Shown here piece by piece: positions 37,785 to 45,112 of a stretch of DNA of 64,000 nucleotides. The stretch is from Candidatus Anaerobutyricum avicola (GTDB taxonomy: Bacteria; Bacillota; Clostridia; Lachnospirales; Lachnospiraceae). How positions within the stretch are numbered: the first letter of the stretch is position 1; each line of letters opens with the position of its first letter. The notes below the pieces were generated by a model. That model did not search any database, had not been told where the DNA came from, and saw only the letters and a list, made by a program, of their open reading frames with translations. The stretch spans positions 1 through 64,000 of the forward strand of contig DXGQ01000009.1 of the NCBI GenBank assembly GCA_019113845.1, written 5' to 3'. The position numbers were made by a program, and so were the translations under genes.

Positions 37785-38288
37785 TCATTCCTCTTTCTTT
37801 TTGCTCTTCTTCCGGCCGCGCGCCCGCACAAAGCGGAACACCCGAAGCGCCAGACAGTAACAGAGCCAGCCAGCCAGTCCTCCCAGCGTGTTCATCAGCA
37901 GATCGTCCACATCAAACACGCCGACCTTTGTCACCAGCTGCAGAGTCTCAATACAAAGTGTAAATAAAAATGTATAGATCAGAATCCGGATAAACCCGGT
38001 CTTCTTCGTCCTCCACAGAGGAACCAGCATCCCCACCGGGAAAAATACCAGCAGATTGCCCACCAGATTCAGCAGGAAAGCCCCCCGGCTCACATAATCC
38101 CGATACAGGATAAAACGACGAATCTCTACAAATGGTATCAGATTATACCGATACGTACTGTATCCTTCCACCCGGCCCAGCCGGTCACTGAACAATACAA
38201 AATATAATACAACACAGGCATATATGATCAAAAGGAAAAAACTCAGTGAGCCAATTCTCTTTCTGGTTATTTTTTTCAATATATCCAT
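37785..38288 (-). CDS. VanZ-like membrane protein
   Basis: A 167-residue protein with four membrane helices and the VanZ signature: YSTYRYNLIPFVEIRRFI after the first helix, NLLVFFPVGMLVPL, ETLQLVTKVGVFDVDDLLMNTLGG, and a basic C-terminus. VanZ gives low-level teicoplanin resistance in enterococci, but most members have no known role. Nothing else here suggests glycopeptide resistance. Confidence 0.88.
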   Translation of the reverse strand: MDILKKITRKRIGSLSFFLLIIYACVVLYFVLFSDRLGRVEGYSTYRYNLIPFVEIRRFILYRDYVSRGAFLLNLVGNLLVFFPVGMLVPLWRTKKTGFIRILIYTFLFTLCIETLQLVTKVGVFDVDDLLMNTLGGLAGWLCYCLALRVFRFVRARGRKKSKKKEE

Positions 38289-38412
38289 TTCCTTCCATCA
38301 TATAATGCACGCAGGAACACCTGTCATACAACCTGTTGCAAAAGGCAGCATCCCCGGCATCCGCACACAGCAACACTGCCTGCCCGATCCCGGAGCTGCC
38401 GCCCGCCAGAAC

Positions 38413-38565
38413 TCAGATCATGATATTCTTTTTGGCTGACAGCGCACGTGCACCATTGATGATAGTCAACACTCCCAGGCTGATCCCCACAGCCATGCAG
38501 AGAATACCAACGACGATCCCGGAAGCGCCAATCTGGTTCAAAGTCTTAAAAACCTTTTCATTCAT
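38413..38565 (-). CDS. 50-residue single-helix membrane protein downstream of pyrE
   Basis: A short frame reading MNEKVFKTLNQIGASG, a 22-residue hydrophobic helix (to about residue 36) and a basic end ARALSAKKNIMI. A GGAGG that overlaps the pyrE stop lies 12 nt before the ATG, a little far but the only candidate, and it starts 17 nt after pyrE. The charge pattern suggests a cytoplasmic C-terminus. It has the look of the tiny conserved membrane proteins often found in Lachnospiraceae operons; no function is known to me. Confidence 0.6.
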   Translation of the reverse strand: MNEKVFKTLNQIGASGIVVGILCMAVGISLGVLTIINGARALSAKKNIMI

Positions 38566-38582
38566 AAAAGCGTCAAGCCTCC

Positions 38583-39257
38583 TTATTTTACACCATACTG
38601 CTCATAATAAGCGTCAATGGCAGCCTTAATCTCGTCATTAATAATTATTTGACCTTTATATGGTTTATTATACAAATGTTCCACAACTTCCGCCATGGTC
38701 ACAATAGCCGTCGTCTTAAATCCGTACGTATCCCGGATCTCCTGCAGGGCGCTCTTCTCTCCCTGACCTCTCTCCATCCGGTCCACAGAGACCACCAGAC
38801 CGATGACATCCACATCTCCCTGTGCCTTCACGATCGGCAGAGTCTCCTGAATGGAAGTGCCCGCTGTCGTCACGTCCTCGATGATCACAACCTCATCTCC
38901 ATCCTGGATCGGACTTCCAAGCAGGATACCCTTATCTCCATGATCCTTCACTTCTTTCCGGTTGCTGCAGTAACGGATATCCTCTCCGTACTTCTCTGAA
39001 ATGGCGATGGTCGCTGCCACAGACAGCGGAATCCCCTTATACGCCGGTCCGAAAAGCACATCAAAATCCAGTCCAAACTGATCCTTAATCGCCTGCGCGT
39101 AATACTCGCCCAGTCTCTTCAGCTGAGAACCCGTCCGGTAAAAACCGGTATTCACAAAAAACGGGGTCTTTCTTCCGCTCTTCGTCACGAAATCACCAAA
39201 CTTCAGTACGTTACAATCGATCATAAACTCAATAAACTCTTTCTTATACTGTTCCAT
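38583..39257 (-). CDS. pyrE: Orotate phosphoribosyltransferase
   Basis: Converts orotate and PRPP to OMP. About 224 residues, the longer clostridial type, with FVTKSGRKTPFFVNTGFY, GPAYKGIPLSVA and the PRPP loop VVIIEDVTTAGTSIQE. The ATG at 39257 follows GGAGG at 9 nt; the frame is open to 39362 without a site. In related genomes pyrE directly follows pyrD; here the two are 6.5 kb apart, separated by an AT-rich accessory island. Confidence 0.95.
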   Translation of the reverse strand: MEQYKKEFIEFMIDCNVLKFGDFVTKSGRKTPFFVNTGFYRTGSQLKRLGEYYAQAIKDQFGLDFDVLFGPAYKGIPLSVAATIAISEKYGEDIRYCSNRKEVKDHGDKGILLGSPIQDGDEVVIIEDVTTAGTSIQETLPIVKAQGDVDVIGLVVSVDRMERGQGEKSALQEIRDTYGFKTTAIVTMAEVVEHLYNKPYKGQIIINDEIKAAIDAYYEQYGVK

Positions 39258-39537
39258 ATATCCAAACCTCCGTATGATGAGCGCGAGGATCTCTGTCGCT
39301 TCCCAAAGAGAAACCGGCTGTCTTTCTCCCATCAGCATCCCTTTCTCTCTCAGGAACTCCATTCCTTCCGCGCTCTTATTTTTCTATCGTATTTGTTCCG
39401 TACCGCCTGTCACAAAGGCGATACGTCTTTACCGGCGCCCGGCATATTTTACCATGCCCGGCACTTCTGTTCCATCATAACATACCCGCCAGTGAATTTC
39501 AATTGAGGAAATTTATTTATGTGAAAGAAAAAACAAA

Positions 39538-40014
39538 ATGTTTCCATCTATTTTTATCAATATGTTTCTCCCGACCGCCGTCGTAAGCCTCATGCTCCGC
39601 GGAGAATTCCAGAGCTACTGGTCACAGACCGGAAGCTATGAAGCAATCCTCCCTTTAATCAACATGAACTTTGACGGACTGAAAGCAGCCATACTGACGA
39701 TGCTCTCCGGCAGCAGTGTAAAAGTGCGGGTCAACTCCTTCCAAAATGATATGGTGACTTTTAAAAACAAAGATGATGTGCTGACACTGCTCATCCATCT
39801 CGGATATCTTGGCTATGACCAGAAACAACAGATGGCATTCATCCCCAATGAAGAGATACGCACCGAACTGGCAGACGCCGTAGAGGAAACCCGGTGGAAT
39901 GAATGGATTTAGTTTCAACAGGAATCCAATCATCTCCTGGAAGCAACCCTTGATATGGAGGCCGAAACGATATCAGAGGGAATTGAAAAGATACTAAGAC
40001 ACACCAATGTGTGA
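39538..40014 (+). pseudogene. Remnant of an AAA-ATPase/nuclease-like (DUF1703) protein
   Basis: A plus-strand fragment with family-typical wording: YWSQTGSYEAILPLINMNF, SSVKVRVNSFQNDM, FKNKDDVLTLLIHLGYLGYD, FIPNEEIRTELADAVEETRW. An in-frame TAG (39910) interrupts it, after which ESNHLLEATLDMEAETISEGIEK continues in the same frame to a stop at 40012. The N-terminal ATPase part and most of the C-terminal PD-(D/E)XK part are missing. Such genes exist in many copies in gut bacteria. It marks the pyrE-side edge of the island. Confidence 0.8.
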
Positions 40015-40083
40015 TTGAGAGAATTGAAAGTTGAAATGGGGATTTGTAAAGGTGATAACAGGTTTCTCATATAACAGACGATA

Positions 40084-40320
40084 CCATTCGTTCTCATACA
40101 GTTCCTCCCGACTCGACCCTCACTCGGACTACTAACGTTTTCTGATCAGCAGGGAGAAACCGCAAAGCGGTTTCAGCTACGCTTTACAGGATTAAAAAGA
40201 TCTGCTCCTTCGTGCAAGCACGGGAGCCATCCCTTTTCCAATCCTGCTCCCTGCCTTCCACAAGTCTTAGATAGTCCTTCCTCACAGCTCGCGGTCGGAA
40301 ACTGTATGCATTACGAATGG
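40084..40320. repeat. 237-bp self-complementary element, MITE-like or structured RNA
   Basis: The ends form an imperfect inverted repeat: CCATTCGT (40084-40091) with ACGAATGG (40313-40320), CATACAGTT with AACTGTATG, then CCGA/TCGG, GGACT/AGTCC and GCAGGGAG (40149-40156) with CTCCCTGC (40247-40254). Inside are nested hairpins GAAACCGC-AAA-GCGGTTTC, CAGGATT/AATCCTG and GCTCC..CGTGC-AA-GCACG..GGAGC. No reading frame and no clear target-site duplication. The right end supplies the stop codon of a truncated lipoprotein gene, suggesting insertion. Confidence 0.65.
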
Positions 40321-40562
40321 CAAATTAAATCGGCAAACATAGTCAAACTCTGTTCAAACTGATACACTTCTCCGTTGAATTTAATAGATTGTCCCTTATA
40401 AGCTTCAGGAGAATTGAAAAATTCAGTAAATTGTGCTTCTTCCACATACTGTTTTTCTTCATTGATTTCTGTATTATTGGTTTCCTCTGCGGAATTGCCT
40501 CCGCAGGCCGTCAGTGATGATATCATAACAGCACATAAAATATACGATATTAGTTTTTTCAT
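40311..40562 (-). CDS. Lipoprotein, C-terminally truncated
   Basis: An 83-residue frame starting MKKLISYILCAVMISSLTAC, a clear lipoprotein signal with lipobox LTAC and Cys20, followed by an Asn/Glu-rich linker and a short folded-looking start (FNSPEAYKGQSIKFNGEVYQF). It ends abruptly in DLICHS, where the last codons and stop lie inside the 237-bp inverted-repeat element. The original protein was therefore probably longer. No family can be given. It is 15 nt downstream of the membrane coiled-coil gene and on the same strand. Confidence 0.6.
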   Translation of the reverse strand: MKKLISYILCAVMISSLTACGGNSAEETNNTEINEEKQYVEEAQFTEFFNSPEAYKGQSIKFNGEVYQFEQSLTMFADLICHS

Positions 40563-40577
40563 AGTAATTCACTCTTT

Positions 40578-41744
40578 TTAATAATTTCTTTGACATATTT
40601 GCCTGATATTCAACGCTTCTAAATTATAAGACATATATCTCTGCTCTTTTAAAGCCTGCCTTGAATACTCTATTTTTTCTTGACTTTGGTCAATCATTCT
40701 ATTATTTTGGGCAATGATTTTATGATTACTGTCAAGTATTTCTTGTTGTTTTTTATATGTATTTGCTATTAAACTATTTGCTTCTTCAATTTCCTCTAAG
40801 ATATATTTCTGATTTTGAATTATATTATCTAATTTTGTTTCAATTCTCCCTAATCGACTTTCTAAATCATACTTATTTATTGCTTCTTTCATTGAATCAA
40901 CATTACCATTTTGAAAATATTTATATAAGATACACACAATTTCCAATTTAAAATAATCAACTGGAATTATATTTAAAGATTTTATCTCTGCTAAAATACT
41001 TTCTGCTTTTTTTCGCTGTTTTTGTAAAATCTGTACTTTTCTTTCAATTTCTATTTTTTTAATATTTTCTTCATCCAGTCGTTTTTTGTCTCTTTTATAA
41101 AATTCCTGCTCTTTTCTTTGTTCATTGAGTAAATTTCTTTCATATTGCTTTTTACGATCTGAATATGATATTTTTTCAACAATTGCACCTAATACACAAA
41201 CTAGCAAACACACTATTAATAATATAATACATATTTCAATAATAATCCAAACTCCATACTGAAAAAAATCAGTAATTAGTTCAATACCAAAATCTAAATG
41301 TTTATATGATAATTCTCCTATAGGTAAATTCCATCCTAGTTCATTTACAACATAACGAACAGGCCAAGACAAATAAAAAAATATTTTAGGTAAAAAATTA
41401 GCCCAAACATACTTAGGATCTCCATATCCTACACCGCCAAAAATATCATTTAAGAAACTTAATGTGATTAATATTATTTGTAATATACAAAGTAATAACA
41501 AAATTACTAATCCATATCCTGTAACTACAAAATTTGAAACAACTCCTGAAAAGAATCCAGTAAAAGTTCCAAATATTAAACTTCCTTTTTCTGGTTTCTC
41601 AAATTTATTTTGCTTATATCTTTTTTTTATGCCTAATTTCCCCATCTGCTGTTGTAAGTTATAAATACCTTTGTCGGTATTAATTACCGTATACTGTAAT
41701 GTCGCTGTTGCACTTAACAAGTTTTTTATCTCTTCTCTCCGCAT
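40578..41744 (-). CDS. Membrane protein with long C-terminal coiled coil, unknown function
   Basis: 388 residues. A basic, hydrophilic N-terminus (about 1-55) is followed by two or three hydrophobic stretches (about 60-110, perhaps 120-140, and 165-195) and then about 190 residues of strongly charged, heptad-like sequence (NLLNEQRKEQEFYKRDKKRLDEE onwards). No enzyme motif is visible. Codon use is very AT-rich, unlike the flanking pyr genes. It lies 36 nt after the ankyrin-like gene and probably belongs to the same transcript as the RiPP genes; a role in export, anchoring or immunity would be a guess. Confidence 0.7.
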   Translation of the reverse strand: MRREEIKNLLSATATLQYTVINTDKGIYNLQQQMGKLGIKKRYKQNKFEKPEKGSLIFGTFTGFFSGVVSNFVVTGYGLVILLLLCILQIILITLSFLNDIFGGVGYGDPKYVWANFLPKIFFYLSWPVRYVVNELGWNLPIGELSYKHLDFGIELITDFFQYGVWIIIEICIILLIVCLLVCVLGAIVEKISYSDRKKQYERNLLNEQRKEQEFYKRDKKRLDEENIKKIEIERKVQILQKQRKKAESILAEIKSLNIIPVDYFKLEIVCILYKYFQNGNVDSMKEAINKYDLESRLGRIETKLDNIIQNQKYILEEIEEANSLIANTYKKQQEILDSNHKIIAQNNRMIDQSQEKIEYSRQALKEQRYMSYNLEALNIRQICQRNY

Positions 41745-41780
41745 ATTTCTTCACCTTAATCTACATTTTAGATATTATAA

Positions 41781-42599
41781 TTATCTCTTCTTCCCTTCTC
41801 TTTTTACCTCTTGTGCTACTTCCCGCAATATTCTTCCACCTTCTTTATCCCAAAATTTTTCATTTTCTACAAATTCAGTCCATTTCTCTTCCCCTAATTT
41901 CTTTTTTAATCGTTCTTGTGCTGCAATTCTATCTTCATAATCTCTCATTAAAAAATGATTTTCTTCTTCTATTGAGTTACGAAACAAAAAACCTACTTTT
42001 TTTAATGTAGGCTTTGGTATTTCTCTGTATTTATCAGGATCTAGAGAAATCGTCTTCCTGCTTATAAAAGGATTATTTTTTATAAATTGTGTCACTTCAC
42101 TTCTAGGATATTTTTTACATTCGGCATCAAAATAATTTCTTGGTCTCCCATTTTCCAATAATATTTTTATCGGCAAAATTTCTTCATTTTTAAACCAATA
42201 TTCATCAAAATTACCATTATAATGAAATCCATTTTGAATTAATAATTCCATTACATCATAATTTTTTAATTCTGCTGCTCGATCTGTTAACCTTTTACAG
42301 TACGACTCATTATCAATGCATTCAAAGGACATAAAATATCCATAGAAACCCTGAAAACCATGTTTAATTAAACTTTGCATCACATTTATATCATCTAATA
42401 TAAAATATAATGTTCTCTCAAAAGAAACTCTATGTATTTTTTCCAATGATGCTCCTTTATCAAACAAACTTTCCATTTCATCAACATTTTTTTCAATTAT
42501 TGCTCTTAAAAGCCTATTGACAATTGGTCTCGGTTCTCCATATCCTTTTTTATCCCAACCAAACTGCCATGTATAATTTATTTCTTCGTTAATATCCAT
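41781..42599 (-). CDS. Ankyrin-like repeat protein, unknown function
   Basis: 272 residues. Helical repeats such as LLRAIIEKNVDEMESLFDKGASL, NVMQSLIKHGF, NYDVMELLIQNGF and PIKILLENGRP resemble divergent ankyrin repeats (about residues 25-155). The C-terminal third is charged and lysine/glutamate-rich. There is no signal peptide or membrane helix. It starts 22 nt after the radical SAM gene and is therefore probably co-transcribed with the RiPP operon. Ankyrin-like proteins occur as toxin or immunity partners and as scaffolds, but nothing here decides. Confidence 0.65.
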   Translation of the reverse strand: MDINEEINYTWQFGWDKKGYGEPRPIVNRLLRAIIEKNVDEMESLFDKGASLEKIHRVSFERTLYFILDDINVMQSLIKHGFQGFYGYFMSFECIDNESYCKRLTDRAAELKNYDVMELLIQNGFHYNGNFDEYWFKNEEILPIKILLENGRPRNYFDAECKKYPRSEVTQFIKNNPFISRKTISLDPDKYREIPKPTLKKVGFLFRNSIEEENHFLMRDYEDRIAAQERLKKKLGEEKWTEFVENEKFWDKEGGRILREVAQEVKREGKKR

Positions 42600-42620
42600 A
42601 TACTATTCACATCCTCTCTT

Positions 42621-43238
42621 TTATCTTGGGGTTTCATCAAGTAACATTCTTTTCATTTCATCATCTACAAATTTTCGTCTTAATTCAGCCACTCTACAGA
42701 AAAATGGATCTACTTTTTCTTCATCATCATATGCTAATTTAAAATTAGCAACACAATGTTCACAAAAACGAATATTATCACACGAATGACATTTATAGTT
42801 TAGAGATGCTTTTTTATCTACAAATTCCTTTTGTAGATAGTTCCAACCTTCATCAAAATTTCCTTTTTTTAAATCATATTTACGATATGAAGCTCTAACA
42901 CATCCTTGCATCTTGTAATCTGATGTAATAAAAACATGTTGATTAGCAATAGAACATGGATATAAATACCCTTCATCAAATCTTTCAATTGTTCTCTGCG
43001 GCCTTATCTTAATTTCGCCTGTCAAAATATCTTTAGCAACATTTTTCCAAAAATCCCTTCTTCCTTCATCTTTTATATCAAAATCAAAAGCCTCTTCAGG
43101 TGTTAAACGAAAGGACATTGGAGCAATACAACCATCGCTCATTGGATGTACATCTAAAATAACCACCATTGGAACCCCCAATTCCTTTCCAAACTGTCTC
43201 ACTTTATATAAATCATCAATATTTTGTTTCATTGCCAC
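42621..43238 (-). CDS. Radical SAM/SPASM peptide maturase, C-terminal part (frame-shifted)
   Basis: 205 residues that continue the preceding frame after a one-base slip. It contains the end of the barrel (FGKELGVPMVVILDVHPMSDG) and a SPASM-like auxiliary Fe-S domain with cysteines in YPCSIANQ, MQGCVRA, KCHSCDNIRFCEHC and FFCRV. No Shine-Dalgarno site precedes its GTG or ATG, so it is unlikely to be translated alone. If the frame is restored, residues ELKFVAMKQNIDD follow smoothly from the upstream part, giving one protein of about 376 residues. Confidence 0.8.
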   Translation of the reverse strand: MAMKQNIDDLYKVRQFGKELGVPMVVILDVHPMSDGCIAPMSFRLTPEEAFDFDIKDEGRRDFWKNVAKDILTGEIKIRPQRTIERFDEGYLYPCSIANQHVFITSDYKMQGCVRASYRKYDLKKGNFDEGWNYLQKEFVDKKASLNYKCHSCDNIRFCEHCVANFKLAYDDEEKVDPFFCRVAELRRKFVDDEMKRMLLDETPR

Positions 43239-43255
43239 AAATTTTAATTCATATT

Positions 43256-43750
43256 TTATATTATTTTTTGTAACATTTCAAGAGATTTCATAAATTGTCG
43301 ATAACTTCCTTTTACACCGGTTACCTCTTCATAAGATTTTTCAGAATAACCATACATAGATGTACTTATTATCTCAACTGGATATTCTTTGAACAATTCA
43401 ATATGTCTTTCATTCAATAAAGTAATATTTGACAATAATGATATTAAAACCCCTTTCTTTTTGGCATAAACATACATTTCCTCAAAATCAGGTCTTGTAA
43501 ATATTTCTCCACCTGTAAAATAACAATCTAATAATCCTCTTTCTATTAAAATATCAAATATCTTTTTGAAATTATCTACAGAAAAATCTTGATGATTTCT
43601 GTCTGACTTTGCATAGCAATGTACACAATTCAAATTACACTTTGCTGTCAATTCAAAGCCCGCAGTAAAAGGAGCTCGTATTCCTTCAAAATTGTTATCG
43701 ATAAAATCATTCATCAATTGACTATGTACACAATATCTATATGATGGCAT
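43256..43750 (-). CDS. Radical SAM/SPASM peptide maturase, N-terminal part
   Basis: 164 residues with the radical SAM cluster motif CNLNCVHC (Cys38, Cys42, Cys45), the FTGGEIFTRPDF (GGE) SAM-binding segment near residue 79, and ISLLSNITLL further on. It stops just after MLQKII because a run of six A (43264-43269, T on the plus strand) appears one base short; a seventh A or a -1 slip on AAA would continue as LQKNNIKYELKF into the next frame. With the adjacent PqqD-like protein and a Cys-rich peptide this is a RiPP-modifying enzyme. The chemistry (thioether, cyclophane or other) cannot be told. Confidence 0.85.
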   Translation of the reverse strand: MPSYRYCVHSQLMNDFIDNNFEGIRAPFTAGFELTAKCNLNCVHCYAKSDRNHQDFSVDNFKKIFDILIERGLLDCYFTGGEIFTRPDFEEMYVYAKKKGVLISLLSNITLLNERHIELFKEYPVEIISTSMYGYSEKSYEEVTGVKGSYRQFMKSLEMLQKII

Positions 43751-43763
43751 TATATTCTCCTAC

Positions 43764-44030
43764 TTATTCAAAAAGTAACTTGTAATCAATTAACTGCAAA
43801 ATATAATTTTTTACTGCCGTTTCTTCTACCGAACCCGATTGAAGATTATACAATTTACATATTTTTACTATCAGTTCTGTTACATTATTTGTATTTTCTG
43901 CCATTTTCCATATAGCAACAGCCATATCATTTAAATAAATAGGATTATTATTAGCATTATTCTTTCTTATAGGCATTAATATTGCTTTCCCATATATTTC
44001 CCTTAAAATAAAATCTTTATTTCTCTTCAC
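43764..44030 (-). CDS. PqqD-like RiPP recognition protein
   Basis: 88 residues with the PqqD (RRE) pattern: an N-terminal beta region (FILREIYGKAILMPIRK), YLNDMAVAIWKMAENTNNVTELIVKICKLY and a final helix NYILQLIDYKLLFE. Such proteins bind the leader of a precursor peptide and present it to the partner radical SAM enzyme. It lies between the precursor gene and the maturase gene, 13 nt before the latter, the classical order for such systems. Confidence 0.82.
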   Translation of the reverse strand: MKRNKDFILREIYGKAILMPIRKNNANNNPIYLNDMAVAIWKMAENTNNVTELIVKICKLYNLQSGSVEETAVKNYILQLIDYKLLFE

Positions 44031-44046
44031 TATTTATCTCCCGTAT

Positions 44047-44082
44047 AAAGGGCTGCTACACAAAAAATATAACAGCCCCTTT
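44047..44082 (-). terminator. Hairpin between precursor and RRE genes (partial terminator)
   Basis: On the minus strand AAAGGGGCTG pairs with CAGCCCTTT (one bulge) around an AT-rich loop. The tail (ATACGGG) is poor in T, so it may only partly end transcription or protect the 3' end of a short precursor mRNA. Such hairpins often keep precursor levels above those of modifying enzymes. Confidence 0.5.
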
Positions 44083-44096
44083 GTCACTAAGTACTA

Positions 44097-44213
44097 TTAT
44101 TTCCCCTGATAACAACATGACTTAAAAGTACAATGATATGGGTTTTCTGGGCCATATGCTGCTACTCTGTCACTTTTACCTAAAATAATCATTTGAGGAA
44201 ATTTAAACTTCAT
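44097..44213 (-). CDS. Candidate RiPP precursor peptide, 38 residues, Cys-rich tail
   Basis: A short frame with an excellent site (AAGGAG, 8 nt before the ATG) and the right place, immediately upstream of the PqqD-like and radical SAM genes. The leader-like part begins MKFKFPQMIILGKSD and the C-terminus is YGPENPYHCTFKSCCYQGK, with one Cys, three residues, then Cys-Cys, plus aromatic residues and a basic end. There is no double-glycine site. I know of no named family with this core, so product class and activity are open. It has its own promoter under apparent double-operator control. Confidence 0.75.
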   Translation of the reverse strand: MKFKFPQMIILGKSDRVAAYGPENPYHCTFKSCCYQGK

Positions 44214-44313
44214 CTTTATCACTCCTTCCATAAAAAATTGAAATATTCTTTACAAGAGTAAAGATTATTATTTCCTATACAGTTTTCCAATATCACTATG
44301 ATTTTGTCTATTT

Positions 44314-44332
44314 TGACATCTACTAAATGTCA
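44314..44332. promoter_or_regulatory. Operator 1 of the RiPP locus (TGACA-N9-TGTCA)
   Basis: TGACATCTACTAAATGTCA, a palindrome with 6-bp perfect arms, lying at about +5 to +23 of the predicted RiPP transcript. Its design is the same as that of operator 2, 53 bp away. Confidence 0.65.
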
Positions 44333-44343
44333 TTACACTTCGC

Positions 44344-44372
44344 ATTTTATCATAAACTATCAATAATGACAA
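44344..44372 (-). promoter_or_regulatory. Promoter of the RiPP operon
   Basis: On the minus strand TTGTCA (44372-44367), a 17-bp spacer and TAAAAT (44349-44344) give a start near 44337. The -35 hexamer is inside operator 2 and operator 1 follows the start, so bound repressor would block it. The leader to the precursor ATG is about 120 nt. Confidence 0.65.
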
Positions 44373-44386
44373 TCACTGAATGTCAT
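44366..44386. promoter_or_regulatory. Operator 2 of the RiPP locus (TGACA-N9-TGTCA)
   Basis: ATGACA-N9-TGTCAT with perfect 6-bp arms. The centre part ATCACTGAA resembles TCTACTAAA of operator 1. It covers the -35 of the RiPP promoter and lies 45 bp before the XRE regulator gene, so it may also control that gene. Confidence 0.65.
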
Positions 44387-44430
44387 TTTTTTAGATTTTC
44401 ATTTGATTTTTTAAATATAAAGGAGTTCAT

Positions 44431-44682
44431 ATGTACAAAAATAAATCAACTGATGGAAGCAATAATATTTGTGGAAAAAAATTATATGTATTAAGAAAAC
44501 AGTTATCCCCTAAAGTATCTCAGCGTGCTTTCGCAGACAAATTACAACTTAAAGGAATTGATTTAGACAAAAATGCTATTCAGCGCATTGAATGTGGAAA
44601 ACGATTTGTGACTGATATCGAATTAAAGGCATTTGCACAGATTTTGAATACTACAACTGATGAATTGTTAAGCGACAATTAA
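44431..44682 (+). CDS. XRE-family helix-turn-helix regulator
   Basis: 83 residues, nearly all one Cro/CI-type domain: LYVLRKQLSPKVSQRAFADKLQL, then NAIQRIECGKRFVTDIELKAFAQIL and TTDELLSD. AAAGGAG lies 5 nt before the ATG. It is divergent from the RiPP operon and next to two matching palindromes, so it is the obvious candidate for their ligand, most likely a repressor that also controls itself. No sensor domain is present; release could depend on a peptide, a partner protein or protein level. Confidence 0.85.
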   Translation: MYKNKSTDGSNNICGKKLYVLRKQLSPKVSQRAFADKLQLKGIDLDKNAIQRIECGKRFVTDIELKAFAQILNTTTDELLSDN

Positions 44683-44839
44683 TAAGTTACTGTCCTATCC
44701 CTTTTTAGCCAAATAAAAAAGGACTGTTATATGAATCTTTCTCCAACTCTCTGAATTTTGATTAGAATTTCGTAGAAGCATCACAATACAGTCCTTATAT
44801 TTATATTTTTTTCGTATAATTGTATTTTTACATATTATT

Positions 44840-45112
44840 TTACAATCCGAAATACTCATACCATCTGGCGATAATGTCCGCCCGGTTAGCACAGATATAT
44901 TTCTGAATTCTATTTAAATCTTTTTGAGGAATATTTCCTCTTCTTTCCAACTCGATGGAATCTCTTTTTATCCAGAATTTAGCTGCATTATTTGATGGTT
45001 TTCCTTTTGTCACATGTACCGGCTCATTGCCTTCTTCTGAATAAAAATAAAATGTATACCCCATAAAATCTAACAGCGCTTTAGGCAATTTCTCCACCTT
45101 CCTCTCTGGCAA
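44840..45112 (-). CDS. DUF4160 family protein
   Basis: 90 residues with the DUF4160 pattern: LLDFMGYTFYFYSEEGNEPVHVTKG, then AAKFWIKRDSIELERRG and a C-terminal helical stretch ending in IIARWYEYFGL. These small proteins are usually paired with a DUF2442-like protein and are suspected toxin-antitoxin or regulatory partners, without a proven role. It overlaps the preceding gene by 32 nt, which implies a co-translated pair. It ends convergent with the XRE gene. Confidence 0.72.
   Translation of the reverse strand: MPERKVEKLPKALLDFMGYTFYFYSEEGNEPVHVTKGKPSNNAAKFWIKRDSIELERRGNIPQKDLNRIQKYICANRADIIARWYEYFGL

Noticed and set aside
37785-38288. Glycopeptide resistance determinant because of the VanZ match
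   Set aside because: No vanHAX or two-component genes are near; VanZ-like proteins are common and mostly unrelated to resistance.
43256-44213. Splicease (tyramine excision) system suggested by a YG pair in the precursor
   Set aside because: The peptide has AAYGP rather than the usual context and no Nif11-type leader; a single YG is not evidence enough.
44695-44892. 65-codon minus-strand frame downstream of the DUF4160 gene
   Set aside because: Overlaps the end of that gene, runs through inverted-repeat sequence between convergent genes, and has no ribosome-binding site.
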